In this document: piece after piece, positions 15,498 through 24,672 of the stretch | How positions within the stretch are numbered: position 1 is the stretch's first letter | How the letters are laid out: every line of letters starts with the position of its first letter | IMG/VR virus record: IMGVR_UViG_3300009080_000026 | Coordinates: 1 to 41,785 of that record | Reading direction: 5' to 3' (one strand) | Length of the DNA stretch: 41,785 nt | Origin: a virus | Notes under the pieces: model-generated | What the model was told of the DNA's origin: nothing | The model's database searches: none | Seen by the model: only the letters and a program-made list of their open reading frames with translations | Position numbers and translations under genes: made by a program

Positions 15498-17207
15498 TTA
15501 AAGACTAACTTGATGTTTCTTAATAGGAAATGATTGTTCAGTATATATTTTTTCTCTGACTTCAGAGTGACGTACTGAATAACCATCTAATTTATCTACA
15601 AGGTCCCAGATGGTGACCTTGTTTTTGTTTGCAAGCTTTCTCATTCCTCGACCAATCGCTTGTCTAATTGTAATTTCAGCTTTAGTGGTTTCTGAAAAAA
15701 CAATATGATGAACATTCTTAAGGTCAATACCAGTTGCAAAGGTACCAAAACTAGCAACTATAATAACACCTTCATTTTTTTCCATTGCATCTTTATATTC
15801 ATCTCGCTGTTCACTCTCAACACCCCCGTCGATGTAATAGGTGTCCTTGTTCCACTCTTGAAGTTTCTTGCATATATTCTTACCATATTCATTTTTAATG
15901 TCTGAGAAGAGAATTAAAGTATTCTTACCGAATTTTCTTATCATGCCGCTTATTAGGTCTAATCTCTCTTGACTTTCAAATATGATTCCTTTTTCAATAG
16001 TTAACATTTCTCTACCATACTCTTTATTATCTCGATACATTCTTTTAATCTCATCTGGGCTCTTTCTCATTTTAATGTACTCCTGAGCAGCTGTGTTTGA
16101 TTTATTATATGTTAAGTAAACCATGCGAATAGATACATTAGGAGAGTACCCATGATCAATTAAATGCTTTGCTGAAAGAGTCATGACTAAAGGCCCAACC
16201 TTTTCCTGTATCTTATAGAAATCAGAATATTCTTCAGATACCTTTGCCGTTCCAGAAAGTCCCAGTTTATATCTCCAATTATTACAAGCTGATATTATAT
16301 TAGAAATAGAAGATCCTCTTGATTTATGAGTTTCGTCAACATTAACTACACTATATGATTCAAACATTCTAAAAAGCTTTGCATAATCTATTTTTTCTTT
16401 TAAATTGCTTACTTTATTAATTGCTTTTTCAAGTTCTTTTTCTTTAGGTTTTTTAAGTCTCTCTAACTTCATCTTTTTCTTAACTGCTGAAGTTAACTGA
16501 GAATCCAAGCTTTTTTCTTCAAAACTGATAAGGCTTTGATAAGTAGATATTACTAAGTCCGCTTCTCTGAATTCCTCTTCTGAGAACTTATTCCTACCTC
16601 CTATCATTAAAATATTCCAATTAACTAATCCATTAGAGTACATTTTAAATTTTTCTTCAGTTTGGCCAACTAACGAAATATTAGGAACTATCATCAACGC
16701 TTTATTATGTCTACTAATTATACCAGTATGTTTTAAATAAGAATTAAAAATATAAAAAATTAGAGTCTTACCTGCGGATGTCGCTAATTCCTGAGTACAG
16801 TACTTATACTGAAGCGCCTTATACGCTGCTTCAAATTGATAATCCCTAGGATATATGGTATTATTATGTTCATCAACTACACCATTGAAAAGCCTTTTTA
16901 CAAATTCAGTGTAGTTTTCTTTTTGATATTCTAAATTTAAAGTTTCCTTTAGACCTGATATTTCGCATTTAATTTGATTTTTTTCAGAAAAAGAATATAT
17001 TTCTTTCCAAAGTCCTATCGGTATTTCATTTTCCTTAGACATAAAATTGTCCATTCCGTCCCATATACCTCTATCTACTAATACGTTAAAATCTCCATCT
17101 TTTGATTTTTTAGTAAAATGATCTCGCAACCTTCCTTTTTCAGAATCGCTATCCCATTCTACTAACTTTATACAATTTCTAGTTTTGAAGACTTTAAACT
17201 TTAACAT
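15498..17207 (-). CDS. uvsW: UvsW-like ATP-dependent recombination helicase
   Basis: Superfamily 2 helicase that unwinds branched DNA and R-loops and moves T4 from origin to recombination-driven replication. 569 residues: N-terminal DNA-binding region, Walker A LATSAGKT (near residues 141-148), motif II DETH (291-294), motif III LGLSGT, then domain 2 with IIVASFGTFATGIDL and motif VI IRQAIGRGMRK. Compared with T4 UvsW there is an extra charged, coiled-coil-like insertion of about 45 residues (roughly 232-278) just before motif II. Tail-to-tail with the small ORF at 14989; downstream of a UvsY candidate. Confidence 0.92.
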   Translation of the reverse strand: MLKFKVFKTRNCIKLVEWDSDSEKGRLRDHFTKKSKDGDFNVLVDRGIWDGMDNFMSKENEIPIGLWKEIYSFSEKNQIKCEISGLKETLNLEYQKENYTEFVKRLFNGVVDEHNNTIYPRDYQFEAAYKALQYKYCTQELATSAGKTLIFYIFNSYLKHTGIISRHNKALMIVPNISLVGQTEEKFKMYSNGLVNWNILMIGGRNKFSEEEFREADLVISTYQSLISFEEKSLDSQLTSAVKKKMKLERLKKPKEKELEKAINKVSNLKEKIDYAKLFRMFESYSVVNVDETHKSRGSSISNIISACNNWRYKLGLSGTAKVSEEYSDFYKIQEKVGPLVMTLSAKHLIDHGYSPNVSIRMVYLTYNKSNTAAQEYIKMRKSPDEIKRMYRDNKEYGREMLTIEKGIIFESQERLDLISGMIRKFGKNTLILFSDIKNEYGKNICKKLQEWNKDTYYIDGGVESEQRDEYKDAMEKNEGVIIVASFGTFATGIDLKNVHHIVFSETTKAEITIRQAIGRGMRKLANKNKVTIWDLVDKLDGYSVRHSEVREKIYTEQSFPIKKHQVSL

Positions 17208-17213
17208 ATAATA

Positions 17214-17651
17214 TTAGCCTAATAGTTTTTCTAGATCAAGACGAGTTTTTAAACCAAATAAAACATTGTCTACTGTTTTTATAGATCCATCCATGAAGGA
17301 TATTTGATTTTCTATAACCTCAACAGTTTCTTGCATTTCGGTTGTTTTTCCTTCTACAATAACCTTTTTTTCATGAGATTGATATCTCATATTTTGATTA
17401 GAAACATTTTCCCACTCTTTACCTTTCTTCTGTCTATATGATTTCTTTAGCTTAGATAAAGTATCTATTAGCGTATGATTGTCTTCAAGAAGACGCTGTC
17501 TGACGCTTAGAAAAAATATTTGAACTTCTTTAAGGTCTCGTATATTATTTAATTTTTCAACGTTTCTACGAATTTCTAAAGAGTAATGGTCTCTTTCTTT
17601 TTTAAATTTTTCAGATATGTTATCTGTATTACTTTTAACTGTGTTTTCCAT
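17214..17651 (-). CDS. Coiled-coil protein, UvsY-like candidate recombination mediator
   Basis: 145 residues, almost entirely helical (NVEKLNNIRDLKEVQIFFLS, DTLSKLKKSYRQKKGKEW). The middle RYQSHEKKVIVEGKTTEM and the C-terminal helix VDNVLFGLKTRLDLEKLLG recall the layout of T4 UvsY (137 residues), which loads UvsX on ssDNA. In T4 uvsY is next to uvsW, and here it is 6 bases upstream of uvsW. Likeness by eye is weak, so the call relies mostly on size, helicity and position. Confidence 0.42.
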   Translation of the reverse strand: MENTVKSNTDNISEKFKKERDHYSLEIRRNVEKLNNIRDLKEVQIFFLSVRQRLLEDNHTLIDTLSKLKKSYRQKKGKEWENVSNQNMRYQSHEKKVIVEGKTTEMQETVEVIENQISFMDGSIKTVDNVLFGLKTRLDLEKLLG

Positions 17652-17665
17652 TGTATATTTTTTAA

Positions 17666-18514
17666 TTAGACTAGTTTTCTTTGTTCAACTTCTTTTATCA
17701 TTTCAAAATGAATCTTAGCTATTCTATCTCTTCCTTCTTCACTTAGCTGTAATTTAGATTCTTCTCTATTTGTCATAAAGAAATTCTCTGAAAGAATAGA
17801 TGGCATTACAACTTTACGTAAAACCCAAAAGTTAGCTTCTTTATCTGCATCTCCATCTCTAGTATCTCTTCTCATTTTGTGATCTGGAAATTCAACTCTT
17901 GCTTTTTCATATAGAATCTGAGCTATTTTATCTGAAACAGTTTCACCAACTGTTGTATATACAGACCATCCGTGAGCGCTTTCTTTATTAAAGCCATTTG
18001 CATGAACCGAAACGTATATACATTTCTTACCATCCAGTTGTTGACGTTTTCTATAAATATCATTTGCTTCATCAGTTCTCCACCTTAATGAAAGGTCCTT
18101 TTCAGTATCAACTAAGTTAATGCATTCTATACCCTCAACTTTGCATAATTCAATGATCCTTTTTACAACTGCTCTATTAAATTCACCTTCGAATAATTGA
18201 GTGCCATCTTCCCATTTAGGAGACCTTTTACCTGCTGTTTGGTATATTCCATCTATGATTCCTCCGTGACCGTTATCTAATATCCAAACGTACCCTCTGT
18301 TATCTTCTGATTCTACTTCGTTTATAATTAAACTAGATTTTAATTTTTCCCAAGTGTTTGGTCCAACGATACCGTCTGGTTCTAAATTTCTTTGATTTTG
18401 AAATGCCACAACGGCTGTTTCTGTAGCTGGTCCAAAATGCCCATCTACTTTAATTTTTAATAAAGTTTGTAATTCTCTTACTCTAGTGCCGATACTTCCT
18501 TTTTTTAATAACAT
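17666..18514 (-). CDS. Endolysin: N-acetylmuramoyl-L-alanine amidase with peptidoglycan-binding domain
   Basis: 282 residues. Residues 1-60 are a PG_binding_1 domain (LKKGSIGTRVRELQTLL, VDGHFGPATETAVVAFQ, PDGIVGPNTWEKL). Residues 75-280 are an Amidase_3 domain: WILDNGHGG with zinc His83, LFEGEFNRAVV with zinc Glu, YVSVHANGFN with zinc His, and SILSENFF with the catalytic Glu. It cleaves the stem peptide from muramic acid for lysis. There is no signal peptide, so release would need a holin; a two-helix membrane protein at 24673 is a candidate. Confidence 0.9.
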   Translation of the reverse strand: MLLKKGSIGTRVRELQTLLKIKVDGHFGPATETAVVAFQNQRNLEPDGIVGPNTWEKLKSSLIINEVESEDNRGYVWILDNGHGGIIDGIYQTAGKRSPKWEDGTQLFEGEFNRAVVKRIIELCKVEGIECINLVDTEKDLSLRWRTDEANDIYRKRQQLDGKKCIYVSVHANGFNKESAHGWSVYTTVGETVSDKIAQILYEKARVEFPDHKMRRDTRDGDADKEANFWVLRKVVMPSILSENFFMTNREESKLQLSEEGRDRIAKIHFEMIKEVEQRKLV

Positions 18515-18517
18515 ATT

Positions 18518-18823
18518 TTAATGATTATTTTTATAGTCTACTAAAGCAGTTATTACATCTGCGAATTGAGAACTATTTAAGTCTGAATTTAAATGATAAT
18601 GTTCTTTATCTATAAATGATTTTGCTTCTAATCTTAACTCTTCTTGAGAAGCAGTTTTATTTGAGTTAGTGTAAGCATCATCTTTAGTTTGTCTAAGTTC
18701 GTTAAGAGCTTGTTTCTTAGTTGACCTTGATTTATAATCTGGCATTTCATGAAATAATTTTGATTTTTTACCAAAATTCATACCTGAAAAACCCTGTTGT
18801 ATATCTTTATCTTTATTACTCAT
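18518..18823 (-). CDS. Hypothetical protein (101 aa)
   Basis: Polar, helical protein starting MSNKDKDIQQGFSGMNFGKK; the middle is charged (STKKQALNELRQTKDDAY). No family recognised. It lies 3 bases ahead of the endolysin gene and is probably cotranscribed with it. CTAAACTAAAATAAA precedes the ATG. Confidence 0.55.
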   Translation of the reverse strand: MSNKDKDIQQGFSGMNFGKKSKLFHEMPDYKSRSTKKQALNELRQTKDDAYTNSNKTASQEELRLEAKSFIDKEHYHLNSDLNSSQFADVITALVDYKNNH

Positions 18824-18852
18824 TTTATTTTAGTTTAGTATGTTATACCTAG

Positions 18853-19323
18853 TTAGGAGAAAAAGTTTATGAATTTGTAAAATACAGAATCTATTTTAAA
18901 ATGATCTTCAGGATATACTTCATTTTGAGAAAGAGTAGATACTACTTCATTACCTATCACATTAGACTCTTTTTTAGATTTAACTAATATATTAGGCTTA
19001 TTGTCTTTGCCAACTAAATAATTTATTAAATTATATTTTTCAAAATCATCATCGTTTATTTTTAATTTACGATTAATAAACACGGATGGACATTTTTTTA
19101 CACCATTTCCAAAGCCAGTATAATAAGACTGTTTTACAACGTCGTCTTTACAATCAGTTAAAAACTCTAAATAACCTTCTCTATCTTTAAAGTTTATTAT
19201 AGTAAAGCTTTTTAAAGACTGTATGTGATCTCTTATGGAATTCCAATTTCCACTAGAGCCAGCTTTTAGGTCTTTTATCTCTGCTTTTTCAAAATATTCA
19301 AAAACTTTTATGTATTTGTTCAT
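18853..19323 (-). CDS. Hypothetical protein (156 aa)
   Basis: Begins MNKYIKVFEYFEKAEIKD, similar in character to the capsid-targeting leaders elsewhere but without a clean [L/I]-x-E (V-F-E at residues 7-9). The body mixes strands and helices (SFTIINFKDREGYLEFL, KKCPSVFINRKLKIN). No known family. First gene of the minus-strand block that includes endolysin and uvsW. Confidence 0.55.
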   Translation of the reverse strand: MNKYIKVFEYFEKAEIKDLKAGSSGNWNSIRDHIQSLKSFTIINFKDREGYLEFLTDCKDDVVKQSYYTGFGNGVKKCPSVFINRKLKINDDDFEKYNLINYLVGKDNKPNILVKSKKESNVIGNEVVSTLSQNEVYPEDHFKIDSVFYKFINFFS

Positions 19324-19399
19324 AATAAAGTGTAAAACTTTTTTGTTATTTATTTGTAAAACATATAGTGTAATAGTATAGTTGTAAAATAAAACAATA
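19324..19399. promoter_or_regulatory. Divergent promoter region with three TGTAAAA repeats
   Basis: A 76-base AT-rich gap between divergent genes. TGTAAAA occurs at 19331-19337, 19355-19361 and 19383-19389, spaced 24 and 28 bases. The last lies 11 bases before the plus-strand ATG at 19400. TAAAA near a start is the known Flavobacterium ribosome-interaction element; the spacing of the others could suit a regulator. Direct evidence is limited to the repeats. Confidence 0.4.
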
Positions 19400-20008
19400 A
19401 TGATAATAATTATAGAAGGGTCACAGGGCTCTGGTAAAACTCACATGGTAAACTATCTAAAATCTATTAGAAGAGATGGTGACGTAATATTTTACAAATA
19501 TGGACACGTGTCTCATATGAAAAACTTAGATTTTGAAGACATTGAGCCAAAAGAAGCTTTTCATTATTTTACTATATCTAATACTCTTACTATTTTAGAG
19601 TTACATAAAACAGTTTTAAAAGATAAGGTTATAGTATTCGATAGAGGAATTTTTTCAGCATACGTTTGGTCTATTTTAAGAAATAGGTTAAACGTAAATA
19701 AATTAAACAAAGAATTGCATAATTTACTAGATAGTACATTATATGAAAACTGTCATGTAATTAGAGTAACTTCAAATAATAAGGAGGAACGCGATCATAG
19801 CGATTTATTTGATAACTTTACAGATAGTGCAAAAGAAAATTATCTATTTGATAAAGTATTTGAAGATAATATTAAAAACATAGAATGCAACACTAAAAAT
19901 AATTCATATACTCACGTAATTAACAATAAAGACTTTTTAAGCGAGGCTGTTATGATGAAGATGTTTGACAAAATAATATATAAAAATAATATAAATAAAC
20001 TAAAATAG
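19400..20008 (+). CDS. P-loop kinase, thymidylate/deoxynucleotide-kinase-like
   Basis: 202 residues. Walker A GSQGSGKT at residues 7-14 after MIIIIE, then VIVFDRGIFSAYVW, which matches the DR(Y/F)xxS-type substrate motif of dTMP and deoxynucleoside kinases. The C-terminal half is diverged and the lid is not obvious. Likely phosphorylates a nucleotide for phage DNA synthesis. A polynucleotide or other small-molecule kinase cannot be ruled out. Confidence 0.65.
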   Translation: MIIIIEGSQGSGKTHMVNYLKSIRRDGDVIFYKYGHVSHMKNLDFEDIEPKEAFHYFTISNTLTILELHKTVLKDKVIVFDRGIFSAYVWSILRNRLNVNKLNKELHNLLDSTLYENCHVIRVTSNNKEERDHSDLFDNFTDSAKENYLFDKVFEDNIKNIECNTKNNSYTHVINNKDFLSEAVMMKMFDKIIYKNNINKLK

Positions 20009-20018
20009 CATTTATTCG

Positions 20019-20549
20019 ATGAAAAATTTAGTAACTAAGTATAGCCAATTTATATTTGAAAAAAAGGAAATGGCCTTAAAAGGAATTTCTTCTGAAAACA
20101 TTATAAAAAAGATAGAATCTGTTATGGAAGTATTGCCTAACGACATACAGTTTGGTGTTCCATCAGATAACCTAGGACAGTCTACTTCTTATAAAGATGC
20201 ATCTGACGCTATTCAACGAATAAAAGATATATCACATTATTATTCTAAAAGAAAAGAGGATGTAAAATTTTATTGTTGGTCGATTACCTTTAAAGGAGAC
20301 TTTAATGCTTCTCAGGAATTAGAAGATAAGATGATAGAAGCAGATGGACTTTTCCATGAGGATAAAGAAAAATATGGAAAAATAGACATGATAAAAGTTA
20401 AAGATTATGTTCAAACCAATCCAGAAGACGCTGATGAATTTAAAAGTTTTTCCATATCACTAGACAGTAAATCATCTAAAAAGTTTGGAATGAAACTTTC
20501 AAATAAAACATCTGACGATACTGACGAAGAGGAGGAATCAGAAGATTAA
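20019..20549 (+). CDS. Hypothetical protein, predicted internal head protein (176 aa)
   Basis: Begins MKNLVTKYSQFIFEKKEM with I-F-E at residues 12-14, the prohead protease consensus. The body contains ISHYYSKRKEDVKFYCWSIT and an acidic C-terminus (SDDTDEEEESED). No family recognised. It is 30 bases upstream of the ligase/NMNAT fusion and probably in its operon. Confidence 0.6.
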   Translation: MKNLVTKYSQFIFEKKEMALKGISSENIIKKIESVMEVLPNDIQFGVPSDNLGQSTSYKDASDAIQRIKDISHYYSKRKEDVKFYCWSITFKGDFNASQELEDKMIEADGLFHEDKEKYGKIDMIKVKDYVQTNPEDADEFKSFSISLDSKSSKKFGMKLSNKTSDDTDEEEESED

Positions 20550-20578
20550 ATAAATCTATAAACAACCAATAATATATT

Positions 20579-22519
20579 ATGGCAGGACTAAGGCATCTAA
20601 AAGAAGTTTACGATAAAATGGGAAATGACTTCTTAAATAAACTATTTAATGAATATCTTATAGTCAATGAGAAAGTAAACGGTAGCTTCTTAGGATTTAA
20701 AAAGGATCAAGCTACTGATGAACTTAAATTTTTTAATAAGAAAAATGAAATAGGATATATCGATAGGGTTTTATCTAGATTTTATAACGATCCTATATCT
20801 CATATAAGTAACTTGGGAGATAAAACAAATAGGATTCCTTCTAATATGTATTTTGGTATGGAATACATCTCAAACACGTCTGTTAATTTAAACGATTATG
20901 GAAGGCTTCCTAAAAACGGACTTTTACTTAATTTTATTCATGAATTAGATGAAGAAGGAAGAGTAGTAAAGACTATACAGGACAAAGGTATACTTGACGA
21001 ATGGGCAAGTTTTTTAGAAATAGATGGACCAACCATAGTATTTGAAGGAAATTTAAATGATGATCAAAAGGTAGAGATAATGGACTTTATATATTGTCCT
21101 AAAGAAGACTTAATAGAAAAATTTAAAACAAAATCTTTTATAAAGCATATAATATCTATCTTGAATAGCGATTTTCGAGAAAGCTTTTTAGAAAATAGTA
21201 TAATAAGAGATATAAATGGATTAGTATTTAGATTTTACGAAGGCGATAGAGAAAATCCTAGTTCTAAATCATTCTTAGCAAAATTAATAGACCCTATTTT
21301 TCAGAATAAAATGGAAAAAGAAGAAGTTAAGCGTGAAGATAATAAATCTCAAGATTATATATGGTTAATTGTAATAGATCTCATGAATTTTATAGAATTA
21401 TATGATTTAAAGACAATTAGTAAGTGGAAAATAACAGGAGATTCTTTTCAAGAAAGATATGTAAAATTCATAAACAAGGTATATAGAGACTTTATAGAAG
21501 AATATAAAAATAAGTATGAAGGTTTAGAATTGAATAAGCCTGATTTTTTAGACGCTGAAGAATTTGATTTAAACATGGATATGGTAAAAGATCCATACAT
21601 CATAGATTTAATAAAGGAAAGTGATACTTATAAAGAAATTTATAAGATATTATTAAACTTTTTTAGAAAGAAAAGAAAAAAAGTTAACTCTAATTTATTT
21701 GACAGTAATTTAATAAATCAATTAAATTTGCAAGTTGACAAGATAAAAAAGATACTATTAAAGGAAAAGGTATTTGAAGGATTTTTTCCAACATTTAATG
21801 AATATGTAGGGGAATCTGGAGAATTTGAACCAATGACAATACAGGGTTTTTCAAAAGAAAAAAGATCTATTCAAAAACCAAAGAAAGTAAACTTATTAAT
21901 AGGAGATTTTCAACCCATACACTTAGGTCATATCAAAGCAGCTGAAAAATTAAAATCTAAAAATAACTTTCCTGTTATTCTAGTGTCAACTATCAAAAAA
22001 GAAAAAAACAATAACAATCCTTTTTCAGAACAACTTGTTAGGAAAATGCTAAACAACGTAGAACAGGAATATGGAAGTTTTATAGAGAAAGCAATTATCG
22101 TCAAAGGAGGAGGAATAGAAGAAATAATAGGTTCTTTAAAACCTTCGTATATTCCAGTACTATGGGGAACTAACAAAAATAGATTAAATAGGTACGCTAT
22201 ACAACTTGGATATTTAAAGAAAAGAGATGTATCTCTAGATTTAAACAAAGATTTCAAGTTAGTTGAGATACCTAAATACCAATCCTCATCTGAGTTAAGA
22301 GATAGTATAAAAGATGAAAACTATGCTGAGTTTAAGAGGCTTGTTCCAGATTCAGTAGTGTCTGACTTCTATAATTTAAAAAAGGAGATGGATCAACTTA
22401 ACGAATCTAACTTAGACAAATTACCCGATGATTCTGAGATAAATAATATAAACGAAAAATCTAACTCAGAAGATGAACCAGAAAGCAAAGAAACAAAACA
22501 GCAGTCAGAAAAACTATAA
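20579..22519 (+). CDS. Fusion of polynucleotide-ligase-like and NMNAT-like nucleotidyltransferase domains
   Basis: 646 residues with two different nucleotidyltransferase folds. The N-terminal part (about 1-240) has a covalent nucleotidyltransferase set: motif I NEKVNGS (Lys32), MYFGMEYI (motif III), INGLVFRFYEG (motif IV) and SFLAKLID (motif V), as in RNA/DNA ligases. A helical linker (about 250-420) follows. The C-terminal part (about 440-615) is a HxGH nucleotidylyltransferase: LLIGDFQPIHLGHIKAAEKL, then YQSSSELRDSIKD matching ISSTxIR, as in NMN adenylyltransferases and cytidylyltransferases. RNA repair linked to NAD or AMP metabolism is a reasonable guess. The acidic tail overlaps the next gene by 47 bases. 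Confidence 0.75.
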   Translation: MAGLRHLKEVYDKMGNDFLNKLFNEYLIVNEKVNGSFLGFKKDQATDELKFFNKKNEIGYIDRVLSRFYNDPISHISNLGDKTNRIPSNMYFGMEYISNTSVNLNDYGRLPKNGLLLNFIHELDEEGRVVKTIQDKGILDEWASFLEIDGPTIVFEGNLNDDQKVEIMDFIYCPKEDLIEKFKTKSFIKHIISILNSDFRESFLENSIIRDINGLVFRFYEGDRENPSSKSFLAKLIDPIFQNKMEKEEVKREDNKSQDYIWLIVIDLMNFIELYDLKTISKWKITGDSFQERYVKFINKVYRDFIEEYKNKYEGLELNKPDFLDAEEFDLNMDMVKDPYIIDLIKESDTYKEIYKILLNFFRKKRKKVNSNLFDSNLINQLNLQVDKIKKILLKEKVFEGFFPTFNEYVGESGEFEPMTIQGFSKEKRSIQKPKKVNLLIGDFQPIHLGHIKAAEKLKSKNNFPVILVSTIKKEKNNNNPFSEQLVRKMLNNVEQEYGSFIEKAIIVKGGGIEEIIGSLKPSYIPVLWGTNKNRLNRYAIQLGYLKKRDVSLDLNKDFKLVEIPKYQSSSELRDSIKDENYAEFKRLVPDSVVSDFYNLKKEMDQLNESNLDKLPDDSEINNINEKSNSEDEPESKETKQQSEKL

Positions 22520-22982
22520 GAAATATTTTGATTATAGAATGGGTAAAGGAAAACCCGAAAAACTAAAGAACGCTGTTCTTCAACACCCAGACGATACTGA
22601 CGATTCCATATATGGATATATGCAAAAAAATAAATCCAGAAACATGTGGGTCATGAACTTCGAGCAATATGATAAATTAGGAGGTGTTTCAGAATCTTTT
22701 GATAAAAATAATCAAGAAACCATGGTAATAGATTATAACAAGTTCAATGATGTAAATGAAGATGAATGGACAGATGATTTACTCAGTAATATAGAAGCGG
22801 AAGATAAGGGAGAAAATTGGTGGAGTGATGAAAAACCTGAACAATTAAACATGCAATCTTTAGAAAAAGATTTATCCGAATTAGTAAATAAATATTCTGG
22901 TAAAGTTGGAATAGATTCATATGGAGTTTTAGATGCTATCTATCAAATAATGGATCAAATGTTTCCAAGAGTAGAAAAATAA
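22473..22982 (+). CDS. Hypothetical acidic protein (169 aa)
   Basis: The ATG at 22473 overlaps the previous gene by 47 bases; an in-frame ATG at 22539 (MGKGKPEKLKNAVLQHP) is the alternative start and would avoid most of the overlap. The C-terminal part is acidic with Trp (DEWTDDLLSNIEAEDKGENW). No family is recognised. Confidence 0.55.
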   Translation: MNQKAKKQNSSQKNYKKYFDYRMGKGKPEKLKNAVLQHPDDTDDSIYGYMQKNKSRNMWVMNFEQYDKLGGVSESFDKNNQETMVIDYNKFNDVNEDEWTDDLLSNIEAEDKGENWWSDEKPEQLNMQSLEKDLSELVNKYSGKVGIDSYGVLDAIYQIMDQMFPRVEK

Positions 22983-22990
22983 TAAAGAAA

Positions 22991-24670
22991 ATGAATTTCA
23001 TAGATAAAATAAAGGGATTTAATTTTTCAAAAAAGATTTTAGAGTCTACTCAAGAAGATATAGGCACAGATATCAAGTCTATAAGTAAAAGATTAACTGA
23101 TGAAATAGGAGGGGTAGAAGATGAATCTATTATAGATTCTATACTTGATGATATTACATATGAAATATTAAATAGAAAAGAAGAAACAGATGTAGGAGAT
23201 GTAATTAAATTATTTTCAGATTCAGGTAAATTAAAAAGTTTTTCAGATTATAAAAATAAAAAATCAAGCAAAATAAACAATATAAGTAAAAATCTTAATA
23301 AGATATCTAAAAACTTATATTCCAACACAGATAAAGAAAGAGAAAAGTCTAATAATGATTTTATAAGAGCAGCGACTGATTTAAATCTAGAATTAGATAG
23401 AGCTAATAAATTAGTTGAGATTTATAAATTAAATTCCGAGATGAATCCTGAAGAAAAGGATAAAATAAAAGAATTGTCTAAAAGCGACAAAGTTTTTAGT
23501 AAAGTTATAGAATCGTATAAAAAATTAGCAAAAAAGGTAATTGATCATTTAAATAAAAAAGTAGATAAGGACGACGATGCTGATTTAATCATAGACGATA
23601 TCAATAACACTTTTGAAGAAAGTGGAATTTCCATAATTAACATAAATATTGGTGGAAAAGAAACAACTGTAAAAGATCAAATAGAAAAAATAAAGGTAAA
23701 GGAAGATTCAACAAAACCAAAGGAAACAAAAAATCAAAGATTGTTTATAAAAGATACTATAACTAGGTTAAAATCTTCAAACATACCTGAATTAAGAGAT
23801 GGTTTGATTATAAAAACCGGAGGATTTTATAATAATATTTTAAATATACAATCTTCTTATAAAGATGCTTTGCTTAATATAATACAAAGAAGAGCAATAA
23901 ACCTAGGAGAAGACAACATATTTTTAGATAAAGAAAATGCAGATGTTAAGTATCAAATATCATACTTAGAAACAATACGTTATTTTTTAGATTACATGAT
24001 AGATTCTTATATTTCTACAAAAAGAGATAGAGATAAGCTAAAGAGATTGGTAAATAGTCTATATGTAGATAAAGCCGCTTATATTAGAAATAAAAATCTT
24101 TCTAGAAAAATTAACATGACGGACTTTGCAGGTCTAAAAATTAAAAGAGAGATTAAGATTCCATTATATAAAACTGTAAATATTCCTATAACTAATGAAG
24201 ACATTGTTGCTAATTCTAAATTTAGTAAATTTAAAGCGGCTTTAGGTAACTTAGGAGGATTGCTTGGGTGGCAAAAGAGTTACGTAGATCAAGGAATGGC
24301 TAAAGCAAATAAAATGCAAAATAGAGCTATACTTCAAGCTATTACTAATGTTTCTAAATCTATAGCGGGAGCTGTAGGAGGAGATAAGGCTAGGAATAAA
24401 ACAGACTTAGCAGCTAGGAAAGTAGGAAATGCTTTAAATTTAGAATTAAAAGAAGATATGTTAGCACCCATGGATTCAGGAGGAGCTAATCAACCTGGAG
24501 CAATATTTGATACACCACAATCCGTAGCAGGGGGAATGGATACTTTTTCTAAACTTGGCCCAGGTAAAGTTAAAAAGAAAAGTAAGAGAAAAAAGAAAAA
24601 GAAAAAGGCTAATAAGAGGTCTAGTTCAATTATATCATTTAACGATTTTATAAATAAAAATAAATACTAG
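22991..24670 (+). CDS. Large helical protein, predicted internal head protein (559 aa)
   Basis: Begins MNFIDKIKGFNFSKKILEST with I-L-E at residues 16-18, a prohead protease site. Long charged helices dominate (residues 80-350), followed by a more hydrophobic Gly-rich region (LGNLGGLLGWQKSY; AVGGDKARNK) and a very basic patch near the end (KVKKKSKRKKKKKKANKR) ahead of SIISFNDFINKNKY. A basic tail in a packaged protein suggests DNA contact or ejection. No family recognised. Confidence 0.6.
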   Translation: MNFIDKIKGFNFSKKILESTQEDIGTDIKSISKRLTDEIGGVEDESIIDSILDDITYEILNRKEETDVGDVIKLFSDSGKLKSFSDYKNKKSSKINNISKNLNKISKNLYSNTDKEREKSNNDFIRAATDLNLELDRANKLVEIYKLNSEMNPEEKDKIKELSKSDKVFSKVIESYKKLAKKVIDHLNKKVDKDDDADLIIDDINNTFEESGISIININIGGKETTVKDQIEKIKVKEDSTKPKETKNQRLFIKDTITRLKSSNIPELRDGLIIKTGGFYNNILNIQSSYKDALLNIIQRRAINLGEDNIFLDKENADVKYQISYLETIRYFLDYMIDSYISTKRDRDKLKRLVNSLYVDKAAYIRNKNLSRKINMTDFAGLKIKREIKIPLYKTVNIPITNEDIVANSKFSKFKAALGNLGGLLGWQKSYVDQGMAKANKMQNRAILQAITNVSKSIAGAVGGDKARNKTDLAARKVGNALNLELKEDMLAPMDSGGANQPGAIFDTPQSVAGGMDTFSKLGPGKVKKKSKRKKKKKKANKRSSSIISFNDFINKNKY

Positions 24671-24672
24671 AT

